Source of the DNA: Opitutia bacterium
Lineage (GTDB): Bacteria; Verrucomicrobiota; Verrucomicrobiia; Opitutales; Opitutaceae
Direction: 5' to 3'
Assembly: GCA_003157575.1 (NCBI GenBank)
Contig: PMKA01000044.1
Span: 1-6,480, forward strand
DNA length: 6,480 nt
Each line of letters begins with the position of its first letter. The stretch's first letter is position 1. Shown piece by piece: positions 1 to 6,480 of this stretch. Made by a program: the position numbers and the translations under genes. The notes under the pieces are model-generated. The model did not search any database. It had not been told where the DNA came from and saw only the letters and a program-made list of their open reading frames with translations.

Positions 1-149
1 GGGCGGAGGCCGGAGGAAAAACGAGTTGGGGTCGCTTTTTGACGACGCCGGCCCGGTTTCCGACAGGGGAGAAGATCGGTCGGCGGTTTTACGCCGCGAC
101 CGAGAGGTTTATGAGGGCGAAGCCCGACAGGCGGTTGGAGGATGCGCTC
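1..149. other. Non-coding 3' flank of pfp with hairpins
   Basis: No gene is supported here. Frames open across it are short or are continuations of the antisense shadow of pfp, and none shows a recognisable motif. Three potential stem-loops are visible: GTCG/CGAC arms at 31-34 and 43-46, a larger one at 76-103 (listed separately), and GGGC/GCCC arms at 115-118 and 122-125 around a GAA loop. One minus-strand frame, with a single stop near position 90, reads like a degraded or repeated coding fragment, but I recognise no family. The segment could be the 3' untranslated region of pfp, a dispersed repeat, or the edge of a neighbouring gene lying left of the window. Confidence 0.4.
76..103 (-). 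terminator. Imperfect hairpin downstream of pfp; possible terminator or repeat element
   Basis: The arms TCGGTC (76-81) and GACCGA (98-103) pair fully. They continue with GGCG (82-85) and CGCC (92-95) around a six-base loop, with a two-base bulge at 96-97, giving ten base pairs in total. The hairpin starts about 46 bases after the pfp stop codon. No U-run follows directly on the minus strand; the nearest T-rich stretch on that strand is near positions 16-20. It is therefore not a textbook intrinsic terminator and could equally be an mRNA 3'-end stabiliser or a REP-like palindrome. The pairing is seen; the function is inferred. Confidence 0.3.
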
Positions 150-1388
150 TCAGTGTTTCACCGTCACCGCCGCCCCTTTGGGCTGGCCGATTGCCGCGAG
201 GAGTTCGCTGAACCAGGGGGTGTCGAGCTTGAACGGTTTGCCGCCCTTGATCCGGGAGAACTCGATTGCGCGGAGCGTGCAGCCGCGGTCCTCGTCGTGG
301 CCGATCACGCCGCTTTCGCCCCTGAGCGCGCATTCCACCGCGAGGTCGACGCAGCTCTTGATCAGACGCAGATCCTCAACATTCGCGGCCGCGGCGCGGG
401 CGAAGTAGCCGCTCTTCTGCACGAGCGTCTTTTCGGCGCCGATCATCCGCGCGAACTGTTCGCCAAACCATTTGCCCGGGTTGACCGCATCGAGCTTCAC
501 GTGGCCAAACGCATCCCTCGGCACCTCCTGGCCCTTTGCCTGGAGCTCGGCGACAATGCTCTCCACTCCGGCTCCTTCACTTATGAACAGGTTCACGTTG
601 TCGGTCCGGTCCATGATCGCCTTCAGACGGCTTGCCTCGCCGGCGATGTCGAGGGCCATCTCGGGAAGATACACCCCATGGACTTCCAGCCGCTCGCGAC
701 CCAGGCCGAGCTCCGGCAGAAACGCCTGTCGATCAAGCAGGCGGCGATACGCGGCTGCCGTGGCTGCGGTCAGCCATCCGCAGTTGCGACCCATCACCTC
801 GTGCACGATGAGCATTCTCGGGTTTGCGCCGCGTTCAGCCCCGACATTCTGGAAATACAACGCGCCCTGTTCCGCGGCCGTCCATGCGCCGAGCGACTGG
901 CGGATCGGATAGACGTCGTTGTCAATCGTCTTGGGCAGGCCGATGACCGTCAGACCGTAGCCGTTTCTCCCCAGAAACGCAGCGAGGTCTGCCGCCGCCG
1001 TGTTCGTGTCGTCGCCTCCGATCGTGTGCAGCACCTGCACCCCATCCTTGACAAGCTGGTCGGCGGCGACCTTCTGCGGGTCCTGGCCTTCCCTGATGAG
1101 GCCGCGTTTGAGGCAATCTTTGATGTTCGTCAGCTTCACGCGGCTGTTGCCGATGGGGCTGCCGCCATGGCGGTGAAGGATGCCGGCGTTGGCGCGCACT
1201 GCTGGAGTCACCTCAAAACTGTCTCCGAGCAGGAGGCCCTTGTAGCCGCTGCGGTAGCAGATGATCTGGATGTCGGGCGCGATCTCCGTGTAGCGTTCGA
1301 TGAGCCCGCCGATGGCGGAGCTTAGGCAGGGGGCGAGGCCGCCCGCAGTGAGGATCGCGACTTTTCTTGGATGGACTGACGTGTTCAT
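150..1388 (-). CDS. pfp: Pyrophosphate--fructose-6-phosphate 1-phosphotransferase (PPi-PFK)
   Basis: This cytosolic glycolytic enzyme reversibly phosphorylates fructose-6-phosphate to fructose-1,6-bisphosphate using pyrophosphate instead of ATP (EC 2.7.1.90). The protein has 412 residues, a normal length for short bacterial PFPs. Visible motifs are an N-terminal phosphate-binding loop TAGGLAPCLSSA (14-25), GGDDTN (124-129), PKTIDND (152-158) with its catalytic aspartates, MGRNCGWL (199-206) and ISEGAG (269-274). In PFPs such as the Entamoeba enzyme, the second Asp of GGDD and the Lys of PKTIDND exclude ATP and set pyrophosphate specificity; both are present (D127, K153). The N-terminal wording resembles alphaproteobacterial-type PFPs, from memory only. 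The ATG at 1388 is chosen because no in-frame ATG, GTG or TTG lies between it and the upstream in-frame stop. No good Shine-Dalgarno sequence precedes it. The gene is divergent from the AsmA-like gene and looks intact. Confidence 0.95.
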   Translation of the reverse strand: MNTSVHPRKVAILTAGGLAPCLSSAIGGLIERYTEIAPDIQIICYRSGYKGLLLGDSFEVTPAVRANAGILHRHGGSPIGNSRVKLTNIKDCLKRGLIREGQDPQKVAADQLVKDGVQVLHTIGGDDTNTAAADLAAFLGRNGYGLTVIGLPKTIDNDVYPIRQSLGAWTAAEQGALYFQNVGAERGANPRMLIVHEVMGRNCGWLTAATAAAYRRLLDRQAFLPELGLGRERLEVHGVYLPEMALDIAGEASRLKAIMDRTDNVNLFISEGAGVESIVAELQAKGQEVPRDAFGHVKLDAVNPGKWFGEQFARMIGAEKTLVQKSGYFARAAAANVEDLRLIKSCVDLAVECALRGESGVIGHDEDRGCTLRAIEFSRIKGGKPFKLDTPWFSELLAAIGQPKGAAVTVKH

Positions 1389-1546
1389 AGGAGGATCAGC
1401 CGGCCGATAAAATGGTTTTCATTGTCCTTGTCCATGCCTTTGCTTGATTATGAACGCGTGGAGAATGGGAACATGACCGGGCGCTCCTCCGGTTTTTCTT
1501 CTCAAGACAGTCTGGAACCGTACTATCAGGGAGACCTACCGAACAG
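1389..1546. promoter_or_regulatory. Divergent intergenic region between pfp and the AsmA-like gene
   Basis: These 158 bases should hold promoters for both genes. On the minus strand, CATAAT at 1452-1447 is a five-of-six match to a sigma-70 -10 box and would give pfp a leader of about 50 bases, but I see no convincing -35 box. On the plus strand, TTCTCA (1499-1504), a 16-base spacer and TACTAT (1521-1526) is a weak -35/-10 pair, each four of six. If used, it would leave only a very short leader. An imperfect 14-base palindrome with a GCCGGC core lies at 1395-1408, near the pfp start. Promoter positions are guesses; only the existence of a shared regulatory region is well supported. Confidence 0.5.
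1476..1497 (+). promoter_or_regulatory. ACCGG-N8-CCGGT dyad followed by a T-run: possible operator or attenuator
   Basis: Perfect five-base inverted arms lie at 1476-1480 and 1489-1493, separated by eight bases and running directly into TTTTT (1493-1497) and further pyrimidines. As DNA, this is the shape of a dimeric repressor site placed between divergent genes. As plus-strand RNA, it is a short GC stem plus U-run, like a weak intrinsic terminator that would act before the AsmA-like gene. The stem is short, so chance is a real alternative. Confidence 0.3.
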
Positions 1547-4500
1547 ATGTCCGCCTGGAATCCAGTTTCGAACTTAAAGGCAGCCCGGCCGTGGCTCATC
1601 GTATCGGGGGCCGTGGCTGCGGCGGCTGCGTTGATTCTCGGCCTTGCGCTTCTGCCGTCGGTTCAACGCCGGGTGTTGCTCTGGATTGCGTCAGTGCGGC
1701 CGGGTTTGACGCTCGATGTGGATCACGTGGCCATCCGCCCTGGGATGACCGAAATTCGCGGACTGCATCTGCAACAGGAGGGAATTGACGTGACGGTGGA
1801 GCAGGCGTCATTCGGCATTTCCTTGTGGCAGGCGGCCGTGCACCGGCGGATCATCCTGCACAACGCACGGGTGACCGGGATGAAGGTGGATCTGACCCGT
1901 GCCGGACCGGCAGTTGAGGTTGCGGGCGCGGGCGCCCCGGAACCCGGACAACCGGGAGCCTCGGCCCCGGGCGTGCGCGGGGTTGCGATACCGGCTGCCT
2001 CATCGCCCGATGCAGCGGCGGTGCCGGAGTTCAGCGGGATTCTCAGCCGTTTTCACCTGCCCTGCGAGGTTGATGTGGATGCCTGTGAGGTTGCTGCCGA
2101 CATCGTTCTCCCCAGGGCTGCAGGGAAGCCTCCCGGGGATGTGCGGGTGCGCATTGTCGGGGGGCACTTCGGCCCGAAACGCAACGCCGAGTTCAATTTC
2201 GACGCAACGATCCGGAATCCGGACCCCGGAACGCCGGTCGACGAGGTCGTCACACGGGGCGTCCTGACCGCGACGTTGGACGGCCGGTCGGCGGTCGAGC
2301 GGGTGAGCATTCATCTGGATGCGGCTGCGCACGGGCCGCTGGTTCCGGCTGCCGCCTCGTTGCAGGCGGATCTCGCGCTGGGGCGCACTCCGGCCGGCGA
2401 GGCCTACACGGTGGCGCTCAACTCGATCGAGGACGGAACCGTCAGCAGGCTCCTGGATCTGGACGGGGATTATATCGCCGGTTCGTCAACGCTCACCGGG
2501 CGCTGGCGGATTCAGGCCAATCACAGGCAGGTGGCGCCGTTTGTGTTCGGCTTTGCCGTGCCTGAATTCTCGGTCTCCGGCGATGGGCGCTTTGAGGTTA
2601 GTTTTTTGGCAGGGACCCAGCAGCTTTCGGGACGGTTGACCGGAAATGCGAGCCGGCTGGAGGTCATCGATCCAAGGCTGCGCGAACTCGACGGGCTCGG
2701 AGTCGGGGTCACGTTTGATTTGCGGCACGATCGCGGCCAGCTGCGGGTGGCGGACCTGGCGGCGGAGGTCAAAGCCGGGAAACCGGTGTTGTCCGTGCAG
2801 GCGGTGCAGGCCTTCACCGTGAACCTGGCCACGGGCGACATCGCCCCGTCGGGGGCGCAGCGGGAGCTCGTCCGGATCAATCTCGCCGGAGTCCCAATGG
2901 CGTGGATACGGTCGTTCTTCCCCGGGGTCGGGTTGTCCGGCGAGCAGATCGAGGGCCAGCTGGTCGCCGCGCTGCACGGCGCCGGCCGCGTCTGGCTGCA
3001 GACGACGTCGGCCCTCAGCGTGCACGGATTCGCGATCAGCCAGGGTGGCCGAGTCGTGCTTCCCGCCAGCGACCTCAGTCTCGATGCAGAGGTGGAGCGT
3101 TCCCGCGACGGAACACGGGTCCGGCTGACCAATTTGAGTTTTACCACGGCAGCCGGCGACCAGCTTGACGGGCAGGGGGAACTCGCAGTGAAGCCGGACC
3201 GGACGATCGCGGTGCAGGCGAGCTTCGATGCCACGCTGCCCACGCTGGCGCGGACCTATGTGCCGGCCGGTCCGTTGATCGCACACGGCTCGACGGCGTT
3301 TTCGCGCTCGGGCGAAGTCATTCAGGTGGACCGGATGGAGGCGCATCTGGCGACCGCCGACGGCCGCCCGCTGGTCGATCTGTTCTCGCCCGAGGGCTTC
3401 CGCGTGGTCCCGTCGCGCCGGCAGATCACGACGCTCACGGGGAAGCCGGGCGAGGTGTTCCGGGTGAAATACGGGCGGATCCCCCTGGACGTACGGGAAC
3501 CCTGGTCGGGATTTGTCGAGCTCAAGGGGGAGCTCACGGACGGGGAATTCGTGTTGCGGATGGAGGGCGAGGGATTGCGGATGGCCGCGGCGTCGCCGTT
3601 CCGTCTGGAGGGCGTTTCGGCCACGGGGGGAGGAGTGACCTTGTTGAGAGATCTGGTGGTTGAGACGGACCCTTCATTTGACTATTCCCCGCAGGGTGCG
3701 ACGGCCCGGCTGGCGGGATTGCGCGTGAAGAACCCGAAAGGCGATGTCCTCCTCTCCGCGCATGCGGGCGTCGCGATCGATCCGGATTTCACCAACCTGC
3801 GGTTTCAGGGAACGACGTCGTTCGAGCTGTCCCTTCCGGCGCTGGCCGGACAGCCGCTGATGGCGGGGCTGGAGCCTCCGCGCCAGGGCAGGCTGACCGG
3901 GAACTCGAAATTCTCTTTCGACCACGATTTGCTGGGTGAAGGCAGGCTGACCCTCAACGGGCTGGTTTCGCCCGCCACCGGCGAAGCGCTTCCCGTGGCC
4001 AATCTGTCGTTCCGGGCCGGGCTCAACGAACAGGGGGATATTGCGGTGCGGGCGCCGGTTCTTGTCGATCGCGCAGGCGAACGATCGGATCTGACGCTGG
4101 CGGCGACACTGCGCCTGGCTCCCGGCGGGCGGACGGCCGACGTCAAGATCTCGGGGGAGCATTTTGCGCTGGACGACGTGCTGGTCCTGCTGGGGGCATT
4201 CTCTCCCGCGAACGGCGCGCAGACGGGTGCGCACGGCGCGTCCGGGCAGGCGGCTCCCGCAAAAGATCCGGCCGCTGCCGAAACAAACACGGCCGAACCG
4301 GCCCCGACGGGCGTGCCGGCATGGAACGGGCTTACCGGCCAGGTGCAGTTCGACGTCAAATCGATCGAGTACGGCCGGTTCCCGAAAATCGTGGGGCTCA
4401 AAGGCCGCGCCGTGATCGAGCCGCGGCGCATCGTCCTGGAAAACGTGACGGCGCAGGTCGGAGAAGAAAACGGACGCCTGGAGCTTGACGGCGAAATCCG

Positions 4501-5245
4501 GTGTGGCGAGGGCGGTCCGAGGCCGTACGGATCGAAGTTTTTGCTGGAGGTGAAGGGGTTTGACATGGGCGCGATCTTCAAGGCGGTGGATCCCGACAAG
4601 CCTCCGACAATCGAAGGGCTCTTCGATCTTCACCTGCGGGCCGAAGGAGACGGGCGGACGCCGGGCGAGCTTGTCCGGCGGACGCGGGGGGAGTTTGTGT
4701 TCCAGAGCCGCAAGGGCGTCTCCCGCCTTCTGGAGCGGCGGCCGCCGGCGCCGCCGCGGTCCACGGGAATTGTGAGCGACGTGACGAACACGGCGGCCCG
4801 GCTGATCGACAACATCGGAGACAAGGTCGGCAAGATCGTCTCTTACACGGACCCGACCGATGAGATTGCGGGCATGCTGGCCGAGGTGCAGTTCGACCAG
4901 CTCAACGTGCGTGTGTCGAGCGACCCCTCGGCGAACATCCGGCTCGCCGATTTTTCCCTCGTATCCCCTGTTCTCCGTCTGAAGGGCGAGGGCGTGATCG
5001 CGCACGACCCGGACAAGCCGATGTTCGGGCGCCCGCTGAAGCTGACATTGAGCCTGGGGGTGATGGGCAAAGTTGAGAAGGTCATGACGCAGGCCAAGGC
5101 TCCGATGCTTTCCTCCAGCCGGGATGATCTCGGATACCTGAAGTCGAGCGACACCTTCGAGGTTGCCGGAACTCCCGACCGGCCCGATCCGGGCCAGTTG
5201 TATACGATGGTCGCGCGCTCGATGATCGGAAAGCTGCTGCATTGA
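1547..5245 (+). CDS. AsmA/TamB-like inner-membrane-anchored periplasmic protein
   Basis: This 1232-residue protein is probably an AsmA-family (bridge-like) envelope protein. Characterised relatives (AsmA, TamB, YhdP) span the periplasm and help move phospholipid or assemble the outer membrane; this role is inferred here. A short N-terminus with two basic residues precedes one hydrophobic helix at about 17-38, predicting an N-in signal anchor. Everything after it is long, beta-rich, alternating hydrophobic/polar sequence typical of these repeat-groove proteins, for example 52-118 (the N-terminal AsmA-like part), 340-560 and 930-1010. The C-terminal segment from about 1040 (RGEFVFQSRKGVSRLLE, then the LRLKGEGVI and FEVAGTPDRPDPGQLY stretches) resembles the AsmA-like C-terminal region. 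Pro/Ala/Gly-rich linkers interrupt it at about 120-160 and 887-925. The ATG at 1547 is the only start that retains the whole anchor. An AGGGAG lies 13 bases upstream, a poor spacing. Subfamily is unresolved. Confidence 0.8.
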   Translation: MSAWNPVSNLKAARPWLIVSGAVAAAAALILGLALLPSVQRRVLLWIASVRPGLTLDVDHVAIRPGMTEIRGLHLQQEGIDVTVEQASFGISLWQAAVHRRIILHNARVTGMKVDLTRAGPAVEVAGAGAPEPGQPGASAPGVRGVAIPAASSPDAAAVPEFSGILSRFHLPCEVDVDACEVAADIVLPRAAGKPPGDVRVRIVGGHFGPKRNAEFNFDATIRNPDPGTPVDEVVTRGVLTATLDGRSAVERVSIHLDAAAHGPLVPAAASLQADLALGRTPAGEAYTVALNSIEDGTVSRLLDLDGDYIAGSSTLTGRWRIQANHRQVAPFVFGFAVPEFSVSGDGRFEVSFLAGTQQLSGRLTGNASRLEVIDPRLRELDGLGVGVTFDLRHDRGQLRVADLAAEVKAGKPVLSVQAVQAFTVNLATGDIAPSGAQRELVRINLAGVPMAWIRSFFPGVGLSGEQIEGQLVAALHGAGRVWLQTTSALSVHGFAISQGGRVVLPASDLSLDAEVERSRDGTRVRLTNLSFTTAAGDQLDGQGELAVKPDRTIAVQASFDATLPTLARTYVPAGPLIAHGSTAFSRSGEVIQVDRMEAHLATADGRPLVDLFSPEGFRVVPSRRQITTLTGKPGEVFRVKYGRIPLDVREPWSGFVELKGELTDGEFVLRMEGEGLRMAAASPFRLEGVSATGGGVTLLRDLVVETDPSFDYSPQGATARLAGLRVKNPKGDVLLSAHAGVAIDPDFTNLRFQGTTSFELSLPALAGQPLMAGLEPPRQGRLTGNSKFSFDHDLLGEGRLTLNGLVSPATGEALPVANLSFRAGLNEQGDIAVRAPVLVDRAGERSDLTLAATLRLAPGGRTADVKISGEHFALDDVLVLLGAFSPANGAQTGAHGASGQAAPAKDPAAAETNTAEPAPTGVPAWNGLTGQVQFDVKSIEYGRFPKIVGLKGRAVIEPRRIVLENVTAQVGEENGRLELDGEIRCGEGGPRPYGSKFLLEVKGFDMGAIFKAVDPDKPPTIEGLFDLHLRAEGDGRTPGELVRRTRGEFVFQSRKGVSRLLERRPPAPPRSTGIVSDVTNTAARLIDNIGDKVGKIVSYTDPTDEIAGMLAEVQFDQLNVRVSSDPSANIRLADFSLVSPVLRLKGEGVIAHDPDKPMFGRPLKLTLSLGVMGKVEKVMTQAKAPMLSSSRDDLGYLKSSDTFEVAGTPDRPDPGQLYTMVARSMIGKLLH

Positions 5246-5271
5246 GCCCGCGGGACGCCGCAGGACTGACG
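5246..5271. other. Short convergent intergenic gap
   Basis: Only 26 bases separate the stop codons of the AsmA-like gene (plus) and the E2 gene (minus). The gap contains the eight-base palindrome CCCGCGGG at 5247-5254 but no hairpin with a loop and no T-run on either strand. The two transcripts therefore probably end inside each other's coding sequence, or are stopped by Rho. Confidence 0.6.
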
Positions 5272-6480
5272 CTATACCAACAGCAGGGCGGGATTCTCCA
5301 GCAGCTCCTTGAGAGCGGCGAGGTACCGGGCTCCCGTTGCGCCGTCGACCACGCGGTGGTCGCAGGACATCGTGAGCGACAGACGGTGGCCGACGACAAT
5401 CCGGTCACCGCGCACGACGGGCTTCTTTACGATTGCGCCGATGGCGAGGATTGCGGCGTTGGGCGGATTGATGATCGCGGCGAAGCGCTCGACTCCCATC
5501 ATCCCCAGGTTGGTGAGGCAGAACGTTCCGCCCGAGAACTGCTCGGGCTTGAGCTTCTTTTCCCTGGCGAGCGTGGCCAGTTGACGGGCCTCCGAGCTGA
5601 TCTGAAAAACCGTTTTGCGGCCCGTGTCCCGGATCACCGGCGTGATGAGACCATCGTCGATGGCGACCGCGAACGAGACGTGCGCGACCGGATGATGCCG
5701 GATCGAGGCCCCGCCCGGGGAATCGGCCTCCCACGAGCAATTGACCGCGGGCACGACGCGCAGCGCCCCGGCCGCGCCCTTGAGAATGAAGTCGTTGACG
5801 GAAAGTTTGACGCCGTCCTTTTCGAGCCCGGTGTTGAGCTGCTCGCGAAGGGCGAGCAATGGCCCGGCGTCAATCTCCATCTCAACGTAGAAATGGGGGA
5901 TGTGTGTTTTCGAATCCACCAGCCGGGATGCGATGGTGGCGCGCATGTTGGATACGCGGACGACTTCGTCCTCCTGGATCGGGCCGCTGGCGAGGAGCGA
6001 GGGGGCGCCCGACAAGACGCCGGAGCGGGGCGATGCCGCAGCGGCCTGCTTCTCCGCCAGCAGGATGTCGGCCTGGACGATCCGCCCTCCGGGGCCGGTG
6101 CCTTCAAGACGGGAGAAATCCACACGTTTCTCCGCGGCGAGCTTCCGGGCCAGCGGAGAAATGCGCACCGGCGATGCCCGGGAGGGGATGCCGGCTGCCG
6201 GAGCGGGAAGACCGGCTGCCGGAGAGGGGACAGCCGACACCGGAGGGGGGACGGCGGCTGCCGGAGTCGGCATGTCGCGGACTGGAGAAGACGCAGCGGC
6301 TGCCGGGGAAACGGCGTCTGGTTTTGCGGGATGAATTTCCGGTTTCACCGGAGGCGGCACATCCACTCTCTCACCCGGCTCACCGACGGCGCAGAGCGGC
6401 GCGCCGATCGGAACCTGTGCGCCCAGGGCGACGAACTGTTTGAGAAGCGTGCCGTCGAAGAACGACTCGAGCTCCATCGT
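5272..6480 (-). CDS. pdhC: Dihydrolipoamide acyltransferase E2, pyruvate dehydrogenase type (5' end outside window)
   Basis: This is the core of a 2-oxo-acid dehydrogenase complex, which transfers acetyl from a lipoyl arm to CoA. The visible 402 residues (counted from the Met at 6477) start inside a lipoyl domain: MELESFFDGTLLKQF is the strand just after the lipoyl-lysine motif, so the true start and that lysine lie right of the window. Then come a Pro/Ala-rich linker (about 36-103), an E3/E1-binding domain (about 105-141, RISPLARKLAAEK then GTGPGGRI), a second linker (about 142-168) and the catalytic domain (about 170-401). The catalytic domain has MRATIASRL, SKTHIPHFY, TNLGMMG and the active-site DHRVVDG (373-379; His374, Asp378). 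SKTHIPHFY and the overall wording favour a pyruvate rather than an oxoglutarate or branched-chain E2. Stop is TAG at 5274-5272. E1 genes are expected upstream, beyond the edge. Confidence 0.93.
   Translation of the reverse strand, partial: TMELESFFDGTLLKQFVALGAQVPIGAPLCAVGEPGERVDVPPPVKPEIHPAKPDAVSPAAAASSPVRDMPTPAAAVPPPVSAVPSPAAGLPAPAAGIPSRASPVRISPLARKLAAEKRVDFSRLEGTGPGGRIVQADILLAEKQAAAASPRSGVLSGAPSLLASGPIQEDEVVRVSNMRATIASRLVDSKTHIPHFYVEMEIDAGPLLALREQLNTGLEKDGVKLSVNDFILKGAAGALRVVPAVNCSWEADSPGGASIRHHPVAHVSFAVAIDDGLITPVIRDTGRKTVFQISSEARQLATLAREKKLKPEQFSGGTFCLTNLGMMGVERFAAIINPPNAAILAIGAIVKKPVVRGDRIVVGHRLSLTMSCDHRVVDGATGARYLAALKELLENPALLLV
6184..6267 (-). repeat. Four tandem 21-base repeats in the E2 linker
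   Basis: Four imperfect 21-base units encode four heptapeptides: TPAAAVP, PPVSAVP, SPAAGLP and APAAGIP (residues 71-98 of the visible fragment). Consensus is x-P-A-A-(A/G)-(V/L/I)-P. They sit in the mobile linker between the lipoyl and subunit-binding domains. Pro/Ala linkers are normal in E2 proteins and let the lipoyl arm swing; a register this regular suggests growth by slippage or unequal crossover. Confidence 0.85.

Noticed and set aside
39..1325. 428-codon plus-strand open frame opposite pfp
   Set aside because: It lies almost wholly antisense to a gene with clear catalytic motifs, and its translation has no recognisable domain. GC-rich codon use commonly leaves the opposite strand open.
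1389..1394. AGGAGG on the plus strand next to the pfp start
   Set aside because: It is on the wrong strand to serve pfp, and no plausible plus-strand gene starts 5-10 bases after it.
1396..1599. 67-codon minus-strand frame just upstream of pfp ending in MKTILSAG
   Set aside because: Its end vaguely resembles the pfp start, suggesting a frameshifted N-terminus. But it stops before the pfp ATG, overlaps the AsmA-like start, and pfp already has a complete N-terminal motif.
2486..3346. 286-codon minus-strand open frame
   Set aside because: It is another antisense shadow inside the AsmA-like gene, with the same Arg-rich composition and no supporting start context.
3674..5242. 522-codon minus-strand open frame opposite the AsmA-like gene
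   Set aside because: Its translation is rich in Arg, His, Pro and Gln with no motif or hydrophobic pattern, as expected of an antisense shadow. The plus-strand protein has a membrane anchor and AsmA-like C-terminus.
6475..6477. ATG as the real start of the E2 gene
   Set aside because: The residues after it match the middle of a lipoyl domain, just past the lipoyl-lysine motif, and the frame stays open to the window edge. It is an internal methionine.

Overview
The window is GC-rich, gene-dense bacterial chromosomal DNA. It holds two complete genes and one partial gene, with no RNA genes, CRISPR array, insertion sequence or phage gene that I can support. The AsmA-type envelope protein implies a Gram-negative, two-membrane organism. 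GC-rich codon use, Pro/Ala-rich linkers, weak Shine-Dalgarno sequences and this mix of proteins would fit a Verrucomicrobia/Opitutales-like bacterium. That placement is a family-level guess, not something the sequence proves.

Layout. Positions 1-149 contain no supported gene but do contain potential RNA hairpins, one of them large. From 1388 down to 150 (minus strand) runs a complete pyrophosphate-dependent phosphofructokinase (pfp) with the residues diagnostic of pyrophosphate use. A 158-base divergent intergenic region (1389-1546) carries an ACCGG-N8-CCGGT dyad followed by a T-run. From 1547 to 5245 (plus strand) runs a 1232-residue AsmA/TamB-like protein, anchored in the inner membrane with a very long periplasmic part. 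After a 26-base convergent gap, a dihydrolipoamide acyltransferase (E2, pyruvate-dehydrogenase type) runs in from the right edge on the minus strand. Its first lipoyl-domain half lies outside the window.

How the genes relate. PFP and E2 both act in central carbon flow: fructose-6-phosphate to fructose-1,6-bisphosphate, and pyruvate to acetyl-CoA. They are not in one operon, because the oppositely oriented envelope gene separates them. The AsmA-like gene has no visible functional partner here.

I looked for an undescribed system and did not find convincing evidence of one. The items most worth checking are the structured 1-149 segment, the dyad in the divergent promoter region, and the domain make-up of the AsmA-like protein.
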